Positions 35,592-46,054 of a stretch of 64,000 nt of DNA are shown here, piece after piece. The DNA comes from Closterium sp. Naga37s-1 (Eukaryota; Streptophyta; Zygnematophyceae; Desmidiales; Closteriaceae). Under the pieces are notes generated by a model. That model made no database searches and was not told the origin of the DNA. It was given only the letters and a program-made list of their open reading frames with translations. The stretch is taken from assembly GCA_947471745.1 (NCBI GenBank), contig CANJKZ010000264.1, positions 1,332,501-1,396,500 of the forward strand, in the 5' to 3' direction. Positions within the stretch are counted from its first letter, which is position 1, and each line of letters begins with the position of its first letter. The position numbers and the translations under genes were made by a program.

Positions 35592-35729
35592 TGTCAAACA
35601 TTATACATGTTCATATTGTGTAGGCTATAGTGGGTTTAGCCTTAGGGGGTACAACATTGCTAGGGTTTCCTACTTGTATCACCCTGCTGCCTAGTTTCAC
35701 ACATTCTCGTTCAGTTCTACATTCTAACA
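35592..35729 (+). repeat. Copia-B 3' LTR
   Basis: 138 bp, read as identical to the 5' LTR, preceded by the polypurine tract and followed by target duplication TCCCT. Confidence 0.95.
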
Positions 35730-35905
35730 TCCCTCACGCGCTCCCTTACGCGCTCTCTCACGCACTCCCTCACGCGCTCTCTCACACGCTATCTCACGCG
35801 CACCCTCACGCGCACTCTCAGGCACACTCTCACGTGCTCTCTCTCGCGCTCTCTCTCTCGCACTCTCACGTGCATTCCCTCTCTCACGCGCTCCGTCTCT
35901 CCCCT
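35730..35905. repeat. Right remnant of the CTCACGCG satellite
   Basis: Same units as 27099-28737, continuing directly after the target duplication; this confirms that Copia-B split one array. Confidence 0.9.
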
Positions 35906-36105
35906 TTTTCAAATGAAAGTGCCATGCAAGAGGAAACCAACACACAAAATTTAAGAAAAAAACAAAAAACAAACAACCCGCGCACTTGATAACCACGGTG
36001 TCTCACAAAACAACCCGCGCTCGTGCACCAACCCGCGGTCGCGTACCAACCCGCGCTTGCGCACCAACCCGCGATTGCGCACCAATCCGCGTTTGCGCTC
36101 CGGGC
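35906..36105. other. Spacer with ACCAACCCGCG repeats
   Basis: Short direct repeats of the type GCGCACCAACCCGCG lie at about 36010-36090. No gene seen. Confidence 0.6.
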
Positions 36106-36600
36106 ACCTGGCGGGGAGGAGGGAGGGCGGGGAGGATGGAGGGCGACGGCGGGGAGGAGGGAGGGCGATGGCGGGGAGGAGGAAGAGGCGACGACGGGGA
36201 GGAGGGAGAGGCGACGGCGGGGAGGAGGGAGAGGCGGCGACGGAGGGGAGGAGAGAGAGCGACGACGGGAAGGAGGAAGAGGCGACGACGGGGAGGAGGA
36301 AGAGGCGACAACGGGGAGGAGGAAGAGGCGACGGCGGGGAGGAGGGAGAGGCGGCGGCGGGGAGGAGGAAGAGGCGATGACGGGGAGGAGGGAGAGGCGA
36401 CGGCGGGGAGGAGGGAGAGGCGACGGCGGGGAGGTAAGGGAGAGGAGATGGCGGGGTGGGACGGAGTGATTGTGAGGTGGGAGGAAGAGGCGATGGCGGA
36501 ATGGGAGGGAGAGGTGACGGCGGAAATTGAGGGAGAGGATACGGGAATGGGAGGGAGAGCGACGGCTGGGTGGGAGGTACTAGCGACGGCGGGATGGGAG
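36106..36600. repeat. GGGGAGGAGGGAGAGGCGACGGC minisatellite
   Basis: Purine-rich 21-24 bp units (GGGGAGGAGGGAGAGGCGAC and variants) repeat about 20 times. Open frames of both strands through this block encode Gly/Arg/Glu or Pro/Ser/Leu repeats and are not called. Confidence 0.9.
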
Positions 36601-37325
36601 GAGAAATAGCTAGAGAAGAAATTGGGTTGGGTAGGAAAAGTAGCGAGCAAAGCAGGTGCTTCTCAGGAGGAACCAAGAACAGAACCAAAAACAGAATCAA
36701 GAAATGAAGAGCGTCAAATTCGAGTTTGACAGCTGTGAAAGGGACAGACACCTTGGGCTTGGTTGGGTTTGTCGTGGAGCTGGCGAGAAATTTTCTGCCA
36801 GCGCAGAATGAGGCACCGAAACTTTTCTCTATTCATAGAAGTATGAGCACAAGGGCGAATGGCAAGCTTAAACAAAACCTGGGCACTTGGCAATACTACA
36901 AAAAAACGCTCACACTAGACTTCGAAGCTAGTGTCACGTGGAAACACATGCGTGCCACGCCATTCAACATGCTGACACATCAGATACGGTACATTAGTTG
37001 CAAATAAAAAACCCGCTATGGTAACCTGATAGAACACTAGCATATGCTACATGTAAAAACAATTCAATTTTATTTCCAGAAAAAATTGTACCATGTCAAT
37101 TAACACTCAAAACAATTTTGAGGGAAGAAAAATCTAGAAAATAAAATTCCATAATAAGTGACTATCGAGCTTGTTCCATTTTTTGTAGTTAGGAAGATCT
37201 TAGTAAATTGCTTCTATAAGTATAATATACTCCATAATAATGTTTCTTACATAGAGGATACAACTCAACGCAACCCTTCCGACGTAAACGTCGAGTCTTG
37301 TTTATGTCTCAAACGCTTTTTCCTA
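36601..37325. other. Spacer upstream of the host gene
   Basis: Mostly AT-rich from 36990. It carries the palindromic GACGTAAACGTCGAGTCTTG at 37281, also seen near 17217. Probably the promoter and 5' UTR of the next gene; no element was pinned down. Confidence 0.4.
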
Positions 37326-40300
37326 ATGGCGTGCGAGGACCAGAAGTGGAGCCGAAATCGTGACGACAGTTACCACTCGACCCAGCTTGCGAGATCGAAC
37401 CGAAATCACACGCGTGTCGCAGAGCGACCAACCTATCATGCGACTGCAGCAGACAGTTCCAGGTTCGCGTTTGCAACGAATGAAATGGAAACCGTCACGA
37501 ACGGGAGCGAGCGGGAGAGCGACAGAACCGGGGGTGGACTGTGCGACCCTGTACCTGGCGCTCGTCCACAAGATGGGTTGAATGCGGTGCAGTCTGGTGG
37601 AGTAGTGCGCCGGGGAGTGGAAGGCGTAAAGGAGGGAGCGGCTCGTGAGGCGTCAGCTGGGCGGAACGAGCGATGGCTCATGGCAGCGCTGATGGCGGAG
37701 GGATTGAATGCGGTACAGTCAGGTGGAATAGAGCGAGGACAACAAGGCGGAGAGGGATTGAATGCGGTGCAGACAGGTGGAACGGAGCGATGGCTCATGG
37801 CCGCGGTGATGGCGGAGGGATTGGCTGCTCCGATTGATTCCTTGGGGTGTGGTTCTGGGCTGCCCGTTCTAGACGGTCAACAATGTCAACGCAGTCAATG
37901 TGGTCCAGCGCTGGAAAGTCAACGCGGTCAACTCAGTACCTCTTTGGGCAGCCAACGCAGTCAAGACAGTACAGCTTTGGAGAGTCAACGCGATCAGCAG
38001 AGTACAGCTTTGGTCAATCAATGCGATCAAAGCAGTCTGGTGTGGGAGAGTCAACGCGGTCAACGCGGTCAACGCGGTCAACACACTTCAAGCAGTCGCA
38101 GTGACTCCGGCGTCCTGGCCGTGGGCTTGCACCAGACTCACATTCCGGCTCCCACACACGCCGCCCCATCTCCCTTGCACGCTCGTTCCCACACCCTCCC
38201 TCACCCTCACTCCCACACTCCCACTCCTCTATCCACCCCCTCCTGCCTTTCCACAATCACAGCTATTCATCCAAACCCTAGTTCCACTCGTCTTTTTGAG
38301 GCTCCTAAGTTCACAAACCCTAATTCCGCTCAACCCGTTTTCACAAAACCCTTAAACCCCACGAACCGTCCATTCAACCATTTATCCAACCATCCATCTA
38401 ACCATCCAATTAACCATCCATCTAACCATCCAATTAACCATCCATCTAACCATCCAATTAACCATCCATCTAACCATCCAATTAACCATCCGTCCAACCC
38501 TCCGTCCAATTCTCCATCCAGCCGTCCATCCAACCAGGGCCGGGACCCCCTGAAAGGACCCCCTTCGCACGCTCCCCCTCATCACCGTCCATCCCTCAGC
38601 CCTTTTCATCCTCTTGACAGTAAAGAAAGTGACAGGCTCGGTGATGACAGGCTCGGCACGGACAGGCTCGGTACGGACAGGGTTGGCATGGACAGACTCG
38701 GAACGGATAGGCTCGGCACAAACAGACTCGGCATGGACAGGCTCGGCAGGGGCAGGTTCGGCCAGGAGACGCTTCATAGTGAGAGTGGGAAGCAGAGGCT
38801 CGAGCACAAACCTCCTTCTTCTTGTGTGTCAGCTGCTATTGGTGCACAGTCCTATGCTGCTGTCCCCATGGTTGCTGCACGCCCACATAATATTCCCATG
38901 GGTACCCACCCTCGTGGTACCCCCATGGGTACACACCCACGTGGTCGTGCTTCCACCGTGGGTGCAGCTGCTGCAGATGCAACGGTTGGGCATGGTGATA
39001 GTGATGGAACCAGAGGTGATACAAATGAGGCAGGCAGAAACGAGGGAGACAGCAAGGAGTGTGATATAGGAGGGGCCAGCTGTGGTGCTGAGGAGGATGT
39101 GACTGCAGACCAAGTGCCTCTGCCCAACCATCCAGGTGAGAGAGCCTGCCATTCTCGTTATAAGCACATGCCAAACCCGGATGAATCGCGGTGGCCTCGG
39201 TGTTTCCCATATTCACGATTGTGCCCCTGAGCCCTAGCTGCCTGTTGCTCTGGTGCTCCCCTTGACTGGCTCGCCACCAAACAGTGCAAGACCTGCAAGG
39301 GGGAGGGGGAGGAGCTAATTGAGCCTTTCTGGCCATGGGGAGAGAATACGAGACAAGGAAGGTTTTCAGGCCTCCATTCCTGCACTTGTGTCCCTTTCTG
39401 TGCCCCTTCCTGCCTGCCTGTTCCTCTGGTCTTGAGCTGGCGATGGAGCGAGATTTTGAGGCGGGGAAGATGCCCACATGCATCCATGCCTCCATGCATC
39501 CATGCATCCATGCATCCATGCCTCCATGCATCCATGCCTCCATGCATCCATGCATCCATGCATCCATGCATCCATGCCTCCATGCATCCATACATCCATG
39601 CATCCATGCATCCATGCATCCATGCATCCATGCCTCCATGCCTCCATGCATCCATGCATCCATGCATCCATGCCTCCATGCATCCATGCCTCCATGCATC
39701 CATGCCTCCATGCATCCATGCATCCATGCATCCATGCCTCCATGCATCCATGCCTCCGTGCATCCATGCCTCCATGCATCCATGCCTCCATGCATCCATG
39801 CATCCATGCATCCATGCATCCATGCCTCCGTGCATCCATGCCTCCATGCATCCATGCCTCCATGCATCCATGCATCCATGCATCCATGCCTCCATGCATC
39901 CATGCCTCCATGCATCCATGCCTCCATGCATCCATGCCTCCATGCATCCATGCATCCATGCATCCATGCCTCCAGTCTGTGTCCCTTGCTGCTGCATGCC
40001 GTTCTTTCTTCCCCCAGGCTGGCTCACAACAAGTGGCTCTGGACCTCAAGGAGGAGCTGATAGAGCTTGAGGTGGTGATGGAGAGGGGGAGTATGAGGCG
40101 GGGACGATGCTGCTTTTTGAGAATTCTCAGAAACTAGTATGAGGCGGGGACGATGCTGCTTTTTGAGAATTCTCAGAAACCAGTATGAGGCGGGGACGAT
40201 GCTGCTGTTGACTCGACTCCATGCTTCCATCCATGTCGTGTGTCTGTGTGCTGTTCTGTGCCACTCTCCTTGTCATTCTTTCAGGCTGGCTCACTACCAA

Positions 40301-41516
40301 GCGCCGCAAGAGTCGGAAAGAGGAGCTGTTAGAGCTTGAGTTGGCAATGGAGCGAGAGTATGAGGCTGGGAAGAGGCAGCAAAAGGGAGGGAGGGTAGAC
40401 GCACACAAGAGATTGAAGAGGGGGGAGGGAGCGTGGGAGTGGGGGAGTGGAAGGGAGAGGGCAAGCGGGGAGAGAGGAGGAAGGAGGAGCGGAGAGGCAG
40501 GGGTTGAAGGTGAGGTGATAGATGGAGAGGAGGAAGAGTTGGAGGAGGAGAGGGAGTGGCAGGCGAGTGGAGAGAGGGGAGAGATGCAGCAGTATGGTGG
40601 TGATACTGTGGGGGCAGAGGCAGGTGGTGGGCATCGCTTGAGGGGATGGGAGACGCGAAGTGAGACAGGAGGAGCGAGGGGTGGAGACGGAGAGATGGAG
40701 AGGGCGAGGGAGGGGGAGAGAGAGAGGGAAACAGAGAGGCAGAGGGAGAGGGAACAAGAGCACGAGCAGGAGAGGGAGTGGGCAAGGGAGGTGGAGAGGG
40801 AGAGGCAAAGGGAATGGCAAACCCAGTGGCGGCAGCAACAGGAGCAGGAGGAACAGGAGGAGCAGCAGAGGCGGCAGCGTCGGCGGCACTCTCGACGGGG
40901 AGGGAGAGCTGAGGCGTTTGGGCTTGAAGAAGATGATTTCATTGACCAGGTGCGTCGTTGTTGGTGTTGGAGAGGTGACTTTCGTGTCGACTAAAGAAGG
41001 GAGAGCTGAGGCGTTTGGGCTTGAAGACGACGATTTCATTGACCAGGTGCGTTGTCAGGTTGGGATAAGTTCTGAGAGTTCTCAAAAGCAATCACGGCAG
41101 GGATGGGGAGTTGAGGCTTTTGGGCTTGACGAAGATGATTTCATTGACCAGGTGCTGTTGAATTGCTGCACCCTTCCTAACCCCATCAGTTCGTATTTTC
41201 ATCCACTGCTGCGTCACTTCTCCCTCATACCCTCCTTTCCCCCACACCCCCCCTTCCCCTCCCCTTCCCCTGTGCTCCCCCACCCAAACTCCCAACACCC
41301 CCTCCCCCCCCTTCCCCTGTGCTCCCCCTCTCTGCCCTCGCTCCCTCTCTCCCTCTCTCCCTCTCTCTCCCTCTCCCGTTCCACCTCCTCCATTCCTTGT
41401 TACCATACCCTCCTTCCTATGCGCAACTTTTCGAAAGCATGCTCCTCTTAACACATTGCGCAACTTACTTTTATCACTTTTTTTGTTCTTGTGGACAGAT
41501 GGTCCCAGAGGATTGA
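37326..41516 (+). CDS. Spliced host gene of unknown function, low-complexity protein
   Basis: I do not recognise the product. Exon 1 (37326 to 39132, ATG at 37326) encodes Ser/Gln/Pro-rich repeats: LNAVQSGG units, a SNHPINHP repeat and DRLGTDRLG units. It ends at a GTGAGA donor. A TTTCAG acceptor at 40284 keeps the frame (…NHPG then [14 protein letters not shown]). That exon encodes a highly charged, probably coiled-coil Glu/Arg/Gln region and the motif [13 protein letters not shown], with a donor at 40949. A last exon at 41499-41516 adds MVPED and a stop in phase. Several degenerate copies of the WLTTKRR exon and of the EAFGL exon lie in the introns. Splice sites are by eye only, and intron 1 could hold further exons. 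Confidence 0.5.
39475..39972. repeat. CATGCATC/CATGCCTC microsatellite in intron
   Basis: About 500 bp of CATC-based units (ATCCATGCATCCATGCCTCC). It gives open frames of 200-300 codons in all frames; all are rejected as coding. Confidence 0.95.
40061..40210. repeat. Tandem 53-bp duplication in intron
   Basis: The block AGTATGAGGCGGGGACGATG … GAGAATTCTCAGAAACT is present three times (third copy partial) from about 40089 to 40204. It overlaps the degenerate copy of the [13 protein letters not shown] exon. Confidence 0.85.
40901..41153 (+). repeat. Triplicated [13 protein letters not shown] exon end
   Basis: Three copies of a 46-bp segment encoding EAFGL(E/D)(E/D)DDFIDQ end at 40949, 41048 and 41153. 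Each is followed by GTGC as a possible donor. The differences are mostly synonymous (GAAGAAGATGAT, GAAGACGACGAT, GACGAAGATGAT), so copies may have been kept as protein. Confidence 0.85.
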
Positions 41517-42501
41517 TCACCTGACAATGGGCACACGACGATAAGAAACAATAAGTACCAGTAATGAATCGGGGTCATCTGGTTGTCCTAGATGAGAATG
41601 AAAATCTGTTTTGCCTGCTGCTGCGTTTCAGCTTCAGTAACTTGACATTCGAATATTATTTTATGCGGTGGTGCTTGTTCAATTCAGTCGCACATCTCAA
41701 AGACTAGTGTGATGAATTGTACAGAAATGTAGATTTCACGAAGTGCTTTTATCTCACTGCAGTAAGCTGGTCTCAACAGTTCAAAGCAATCGTACGCGTT
41801 AGCGAGGCAGTTACTACCCCTCCAAAACCTTGAAGTTGCCATAGTATTGAAGCAACACCACACAAACTAAGCAGTAGTAGTACTTGGCGGTGGGAGGGCG
41901 ACCACTCGCGTCGCGATAGCACGTACAAGCACACTTGAAGGCTGGGAGCTAATTGAAAGCTCATTTGCGGATATCCTATTGCCGTTACGCTTGCCGTCCC
42001 AGTTTTCGGTCTCCTGGCGGAGTTCGTTAAGCGCAGATATAGCTGTCGTTAGTTCACCTCTTCTCCACGCGATCGGCGTCGCCGTTCCGTCGTCGCGCGA
42101 CTGCCCACCCGTCGCGAGACTCCTAAGCCGTCGCAGCGCTTTATAAAAACGTCGCGAGGCTCTTAACCGTAGCTGTCGCGTCGATCGCAACCTTAGTTTC
42201 AGTCGCTTCGACAAAGGATCGAAGCCGCAGCTGTTCCGTAACGAGTCTGCGATCTGTCAGACTGCTTCCGCCTGCCGCGAGGTTTCCTGGGCTCGCTGGT
42301 AACCGCGCTGCGTTTCCCAGCCGTGAGAGGGTGTTTCCCAGCAGTGCTTACGTTGAATTCTCCTTCAGACTGTTTCCTGCTGGGTGTGATTTTTTGGGTT
42401 CGCTGTACTCGCACTGCATTTCCCGGCCGTGAGAGCTAGATTGCGAGAGCGACGTGACGAGAGTGACGTGGCGAGGGTGACGTGGCGAGCGCGAGGTTGC
42501 G
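41517..42501. other. Intergenic region and putative BRF1 promoter/5' UTR
   Basis: No coding region is supported. Sequence from about 42050 is rich in CG dinucleotides, with several GTCGC and CGTGAGAG repeats close to the BRF1 start; it may hold the promoter. Short frames on both strands show no family features. Confidence 0.45.
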
Positions 42502-45500
42502 ATGGTGTGGTGCAGCTACTGTGGGCGCGACCAGCAGGCGGAGGTCGACGAGGCCAATGGCTTCTCGTACGTTCCTTCCTGCTCGTTTCGGTTCGCTCAT
42601 TCATCATGCGTATCTTTTGAGGCGCCTTAAAGGAGTTTCTCATTCTTCCTGCTCATTTTCGTTCGTTCGTTCACAATTCGCTTGTGTTACAATCAAGCGT
42701 AACAACCGTGTGTAGTGTGGACGGATCGTTCGACCTGGCACTTGGTTGCGCCGTTGATCGCTCCCTTTCCTCCGCTCCCGGCGCCTCGATGTGCCCGTCT
42801 GTCTGCTTTGTTGTCTGCCTGTTGTCCCCCCTCTACAGATGCTGCACGGGCTGTGGGCGAGTGCTGGACGATACCGTCTACTCGTCCGACACTGTTTTCA
42901 TGAAACAATCCGATGGCTCTGTAAGCGGGAAACGCATTAACGAGTACAGGTCTCATGATTATGAAAACTAATATTGATTTGTCTCACTACTTCCTCCTGG
43001 CCTTTCCCCACCCCACCAATTTGCCCTTGAAGCTTTCTTCCTCACCTATTCATTCATCTATTGCTCTGTGATCTCTTCGACCCTCCTCTCTCCCTCTGTT
43101 CCAGAGCATGGCCATGGGAAGCTTCGTGGCAGATGCAGGAGGAGGGGGGCCGGTGGTGCGGCTGGGAGGAGCCAGGGGGTTTGCCTTTGGGGGGTCGTCA
43201 GAGTCTCACGAGCGCACAGTCATGAGAGGTGGGTGTGATACAAACGGATGCAGCATTGCTGGGAGTTTGGTGCAGGAGGATGGGGGCCAGCAGTGTGGCT
43301 GGGCTGGGGGAAGCCAGGGGGTTTGCCTTTGGGGACTCGTCAGAGTCACATGAATGTACAGTCATGAGAGGTGCGTGTGATACAAACGATTGTTGTCTCC
43401 CTCCCTCTTCACCACCTCTCCGCTCACCCCTCACCCTCCTATTTCATTCCTCTTTACCTCTTGCTGATGCTCCTCGCTTGAGCCTTTGAGGAACTCCTAA
43501 AGCTCCTCCTCCCCCTTCCCAGTCCCCTGCCCCTCACCCCCCAATCCCCTCTCCCCCCAATCCCTCCCTCCTGAACCTTTGCAGGGCGAAATGAGATTGC
43601 AGAGATAGCTGAGCGTCTGGCTGTGCGACCACGAGAGGACATGATTGGGTCAGCGCACCGGCTGTACCAGGTACTAACCCCCAAACCCCTCTTGAACCCT
43701 CTTGGTGTCTTCAGATTTTTGTGAATCTATGTGAACCTTCTTATTTTATTTGAAACCCCAAACTGAAAAGTTGTTTATCCGGAGTACATACTATTACAGG
43801 CACACAGGGTGTCATGGCCATGCATGCATGCACCCATATGTGCAGTGCATGTGCATCCATCCATGCTGTTCAGCACATGCCATCGCTAATGAAGGCCATC
43901 GTGCCGAAACGCGTACACTCAGTTAAGGATAATAATTCCTTTATTAATTGATCCCTACCTAGCCTAGGTCTAGGACACCTACGGAATAGTGAAGATTAGA
44001 CGAGATCGGTCTGTTGGATCTAGGTCGAATCTATACTTCTCTACATACTATTACAGGCACACGGGGTGTCGTGGCCATGCACCTATATGTGCATTCATGC
44101 TGTTCAGCACAAGCCGTCTCTGATTCTATAGCGCTGCACATCCGCACATGCATGGCGTGTCCATCTCACATGCACGGAACGTCCATCGCACATGCCATGC
44201 ACACATGCATGCATGGTCATCACACCAATACGTGCGTGCGCATCTGCCCTTCCCCCACCCGCCCTTTCTGACTCATGATTGCACCCGAGGACGACGTGTG
44301 GCGCAGGTGACAGCTGTTTCTTAGAAGGCATGCCGAGGTGACTTTTGAGTTGACTAAAAAATCACCTTTCTAGAGGGCTTATTTGCTTTTTGCCCCGGGC
44401 ATGTTGACGCATCGAAAAGCGTCGACATGCGTGTCCGTTGAGATATACCAAGGAAGGAGAGTGGCGCAGGTGGCAGCTGTCTCTTGGAGGAGCTGACTTG
44501 AGTTCCCTCTCTCTCCCCAACCCCCAACTCCCCAACAACTCCTCCTTTTCTCAGTTGGCTCTGAATCGCAACTTCACCCGAGGAAGGCGAGTGGCGCAGG
44601 TGGCAGCTGCATGCCTCTACCTCGCCTGCAGGTGGGTTCAGGTGCCTGAATCCATGTTTGATTCTAGAGCGTCAAATAATATAGTTTTGAGTGAGGCAGG
44701 CAACTAGCGCGGTGGCAGCAGCAGGTCTTTACCTCGCGTGCAGGTGGGCTTGTATCTGATGCTGCTGGGCTTTTGTCTGATGCTGCTGGGCTTTTGTCTG
44801 ATGCTGCTGGGCTTTTGTCTGATGCTGCTGGGCTTTTGTCTGATGCTGCTGGGCTTGTATCTGATGCTGCTGGGCTTGTGTCTGATGCTGCTGACATGCA
44901 GGAAGGACAAGCAGCCCTCTTCTTTTTGTTTTCCATTGAGATTTACGACTTGCTTTGAGGCAACTTAATAAGTCAAGCTACCTCTTCTCTCCTGACTCAT
45001 GCCATGTCTCCCCTCTTGACTCATCTCCCCCATGTGCATTGTCTGACAGGCAGGAGAAGAAGCCCTTCCTGCTTATTGACTTTGCCGACTTGCTGCAGAT
45101 CAACGTGTAAGTGTGCCTCTCACCATCCGCTCGCCAGCCGCTCACTAGCCCCTCACATCCTAGTTTTCAGCCTCTCACAAGCCTCTCTCCCTCTGTCTTA
45201 GCTTCTCTGAGTGGCTGGCTCTCTTTTAGTTATGCACGCTCTTCTCTCCCCCACTCTCCCGCTCACGATTTTATTCTCCATAGGGTGACAACTGTGATAA
45301 TGTTTAGGCGCCGGAAAAAGTAGACAACCGTTAGCGGCTTCAGGTTATGTCTCCTTCCGTTCGTTTTCAAACTCGCTTCACTTTCTCCCAACCTTTCTTT
45401 CCCTTTCACCAAGGGACTGGGAGAAATGTACCTCCAGCTGCTGCTGGTGCTGCGGCTGGAGAATCACGAGCCGTCACAGGCCCTGACTCATCCCTTTCCT

Positions 45501-45658
45501 TTTCTCTCTTGTCGCTCTCACCACTCTCTAATTTCAATCTCACAGGTATGTGCTGGGGGCGGTGTATCTGCAGCTGCTGCTGGTTCTGAGACTGGAGAAC
45601 CACGAGCCGCTACAGGCACCGCTGGACCCTTCCCTTTTCATCCACCGGTTCGCCGACC
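42502..45658 (+). CDS. BRF1: BRF1-like TFIIIB subunit, 5' exons only
   Basis: Encodes the N-terminal half of the TFIIB-related factor of RNA polymerase III. Seven in-phase GT-AG exons can be placed: 42502-42566, 42839-42920, 43105-43228, 43585-43670, 44555-44631, 45050-45106 and 45546-45658. They spell a zinc ribbon (MVWCSYC … CCTGCGRVLDD) and then the first cyclin fold: GRNEIAEIAERLAV, NFTRGRRVAQVAAACLYLAC, RQEKKPFLLIDFADLLQINV and YVLGAVYLQL, ending FIHRFAD. The second cyclin fold and the BRF homology region should follow but are absent, because virus-like DNA begins about 400 bp later. Degenerate copies of exons 3, 5 and 7 lie beside the real ones. Either the gene is truncated in this genome or it is interrupted by the island. 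Confidence 0.85.
43789..44115. repeat. Intronic direct repeat around a 170-bp insert
   Basis: TACATACTATTACAGGCACA followed by CGGGGTGTCGTGGCCATGCA occurs at about 43785 and 44043, and GCTGTTCAGCACA recurs at 43867 and 44099. The intervening 43880-44040 sequence is unlike its surroundings and contains CTACCTAGCCTAGGTCTAGG. Either a tandem duplication or an insertion. Confidence 0.55.
44748..44895 (+). repeat. 21-bp tandem repeat in BRF1 intron
   Basis: Seven units of CTTTTGTCTGATGCTGCTGG (21-bp period) between exons 5 and 6. The open frames across it are repeats of LLGFCLM and are not called as coding. Confidence 0.9.
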
Positions 45659-45890
45659 GTAAGTGTTTCTCTCCTCTTTCGCTGGTTTCACTTCTCCAGC
45701 TACGTTCTGGGAGCGGTGTGTCTGCACCTACTTCTGCAAATGCTGCGGCTGGAGAACCACGAGCTGCTATAGGCACCGCTGGACCCTTCCCTCATCCACC
45801 GGTTCGCCGACCGTAAGTGGCTTTTGAGTCGCTGCAGGCACTGCTGTCTCTATCCCTCTTCATACACCGATTCGCCGACCATAAGTGTGC
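45410..45890 (+). repeat. Degenerate copies of BRF1 exon 7
   Basis: Besides the real exon (45546-45658), partial copies lie at about 45417-45480 (MYLQLLLVLRLENHEP), 45700-45815 (YVLGAVCLHLLLQMLRLENH, then a TAG) and 45825-45890 (only the LFIHRFAD end). The copies keep GTAAGTG-like donors. The third has a stop codon and an altered frame. Confidence 0.85.
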
Positions 45891-46054
45891 TCTGTTATAT
45901 AGCTGTACCACTAATCATGCACCCTCATCCGATGACTGGTACCAGTCAGCACCCTCACACGAGCATCAGGTTTTTGCACTCCACACGAGCACCTCCAACC
46001 TCATGCCAGATTGTGTATGGAACCTTGGAATCTTATGTTTGGTATAAATTCCTG

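Larger units (their letters stand above)
28738..35729 (+). mobile_element. Ty1/copia element (Copia-B), young insertion
   Basis: A 6,992-bp element. The 138-bp LTRs at 28738-28875 and 35592-35729 appear identical. The target duplication TCCCT occurs at 28733-28737 and 35730-35734. The primer site TGGTATCACGAGC begins at 28876 and the polypurine tract CCTATGGGGGTG ends at 35591. The pol frame is open for 1766 codons. The first 1.2 kb of the interior is simple GC-rich sequence with C and A homopolymers and no Gag N-terminus, so the copy probably depends on Gag from relatives such as the element at 17257. Confidence 0.95.

Noticed and set aside
39335..40137. Several 200-375 codon frames of HASMHPC or AWMHGCM repeats
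   Set aside because: Artefact of the CATC-based microsatellite on both strands.
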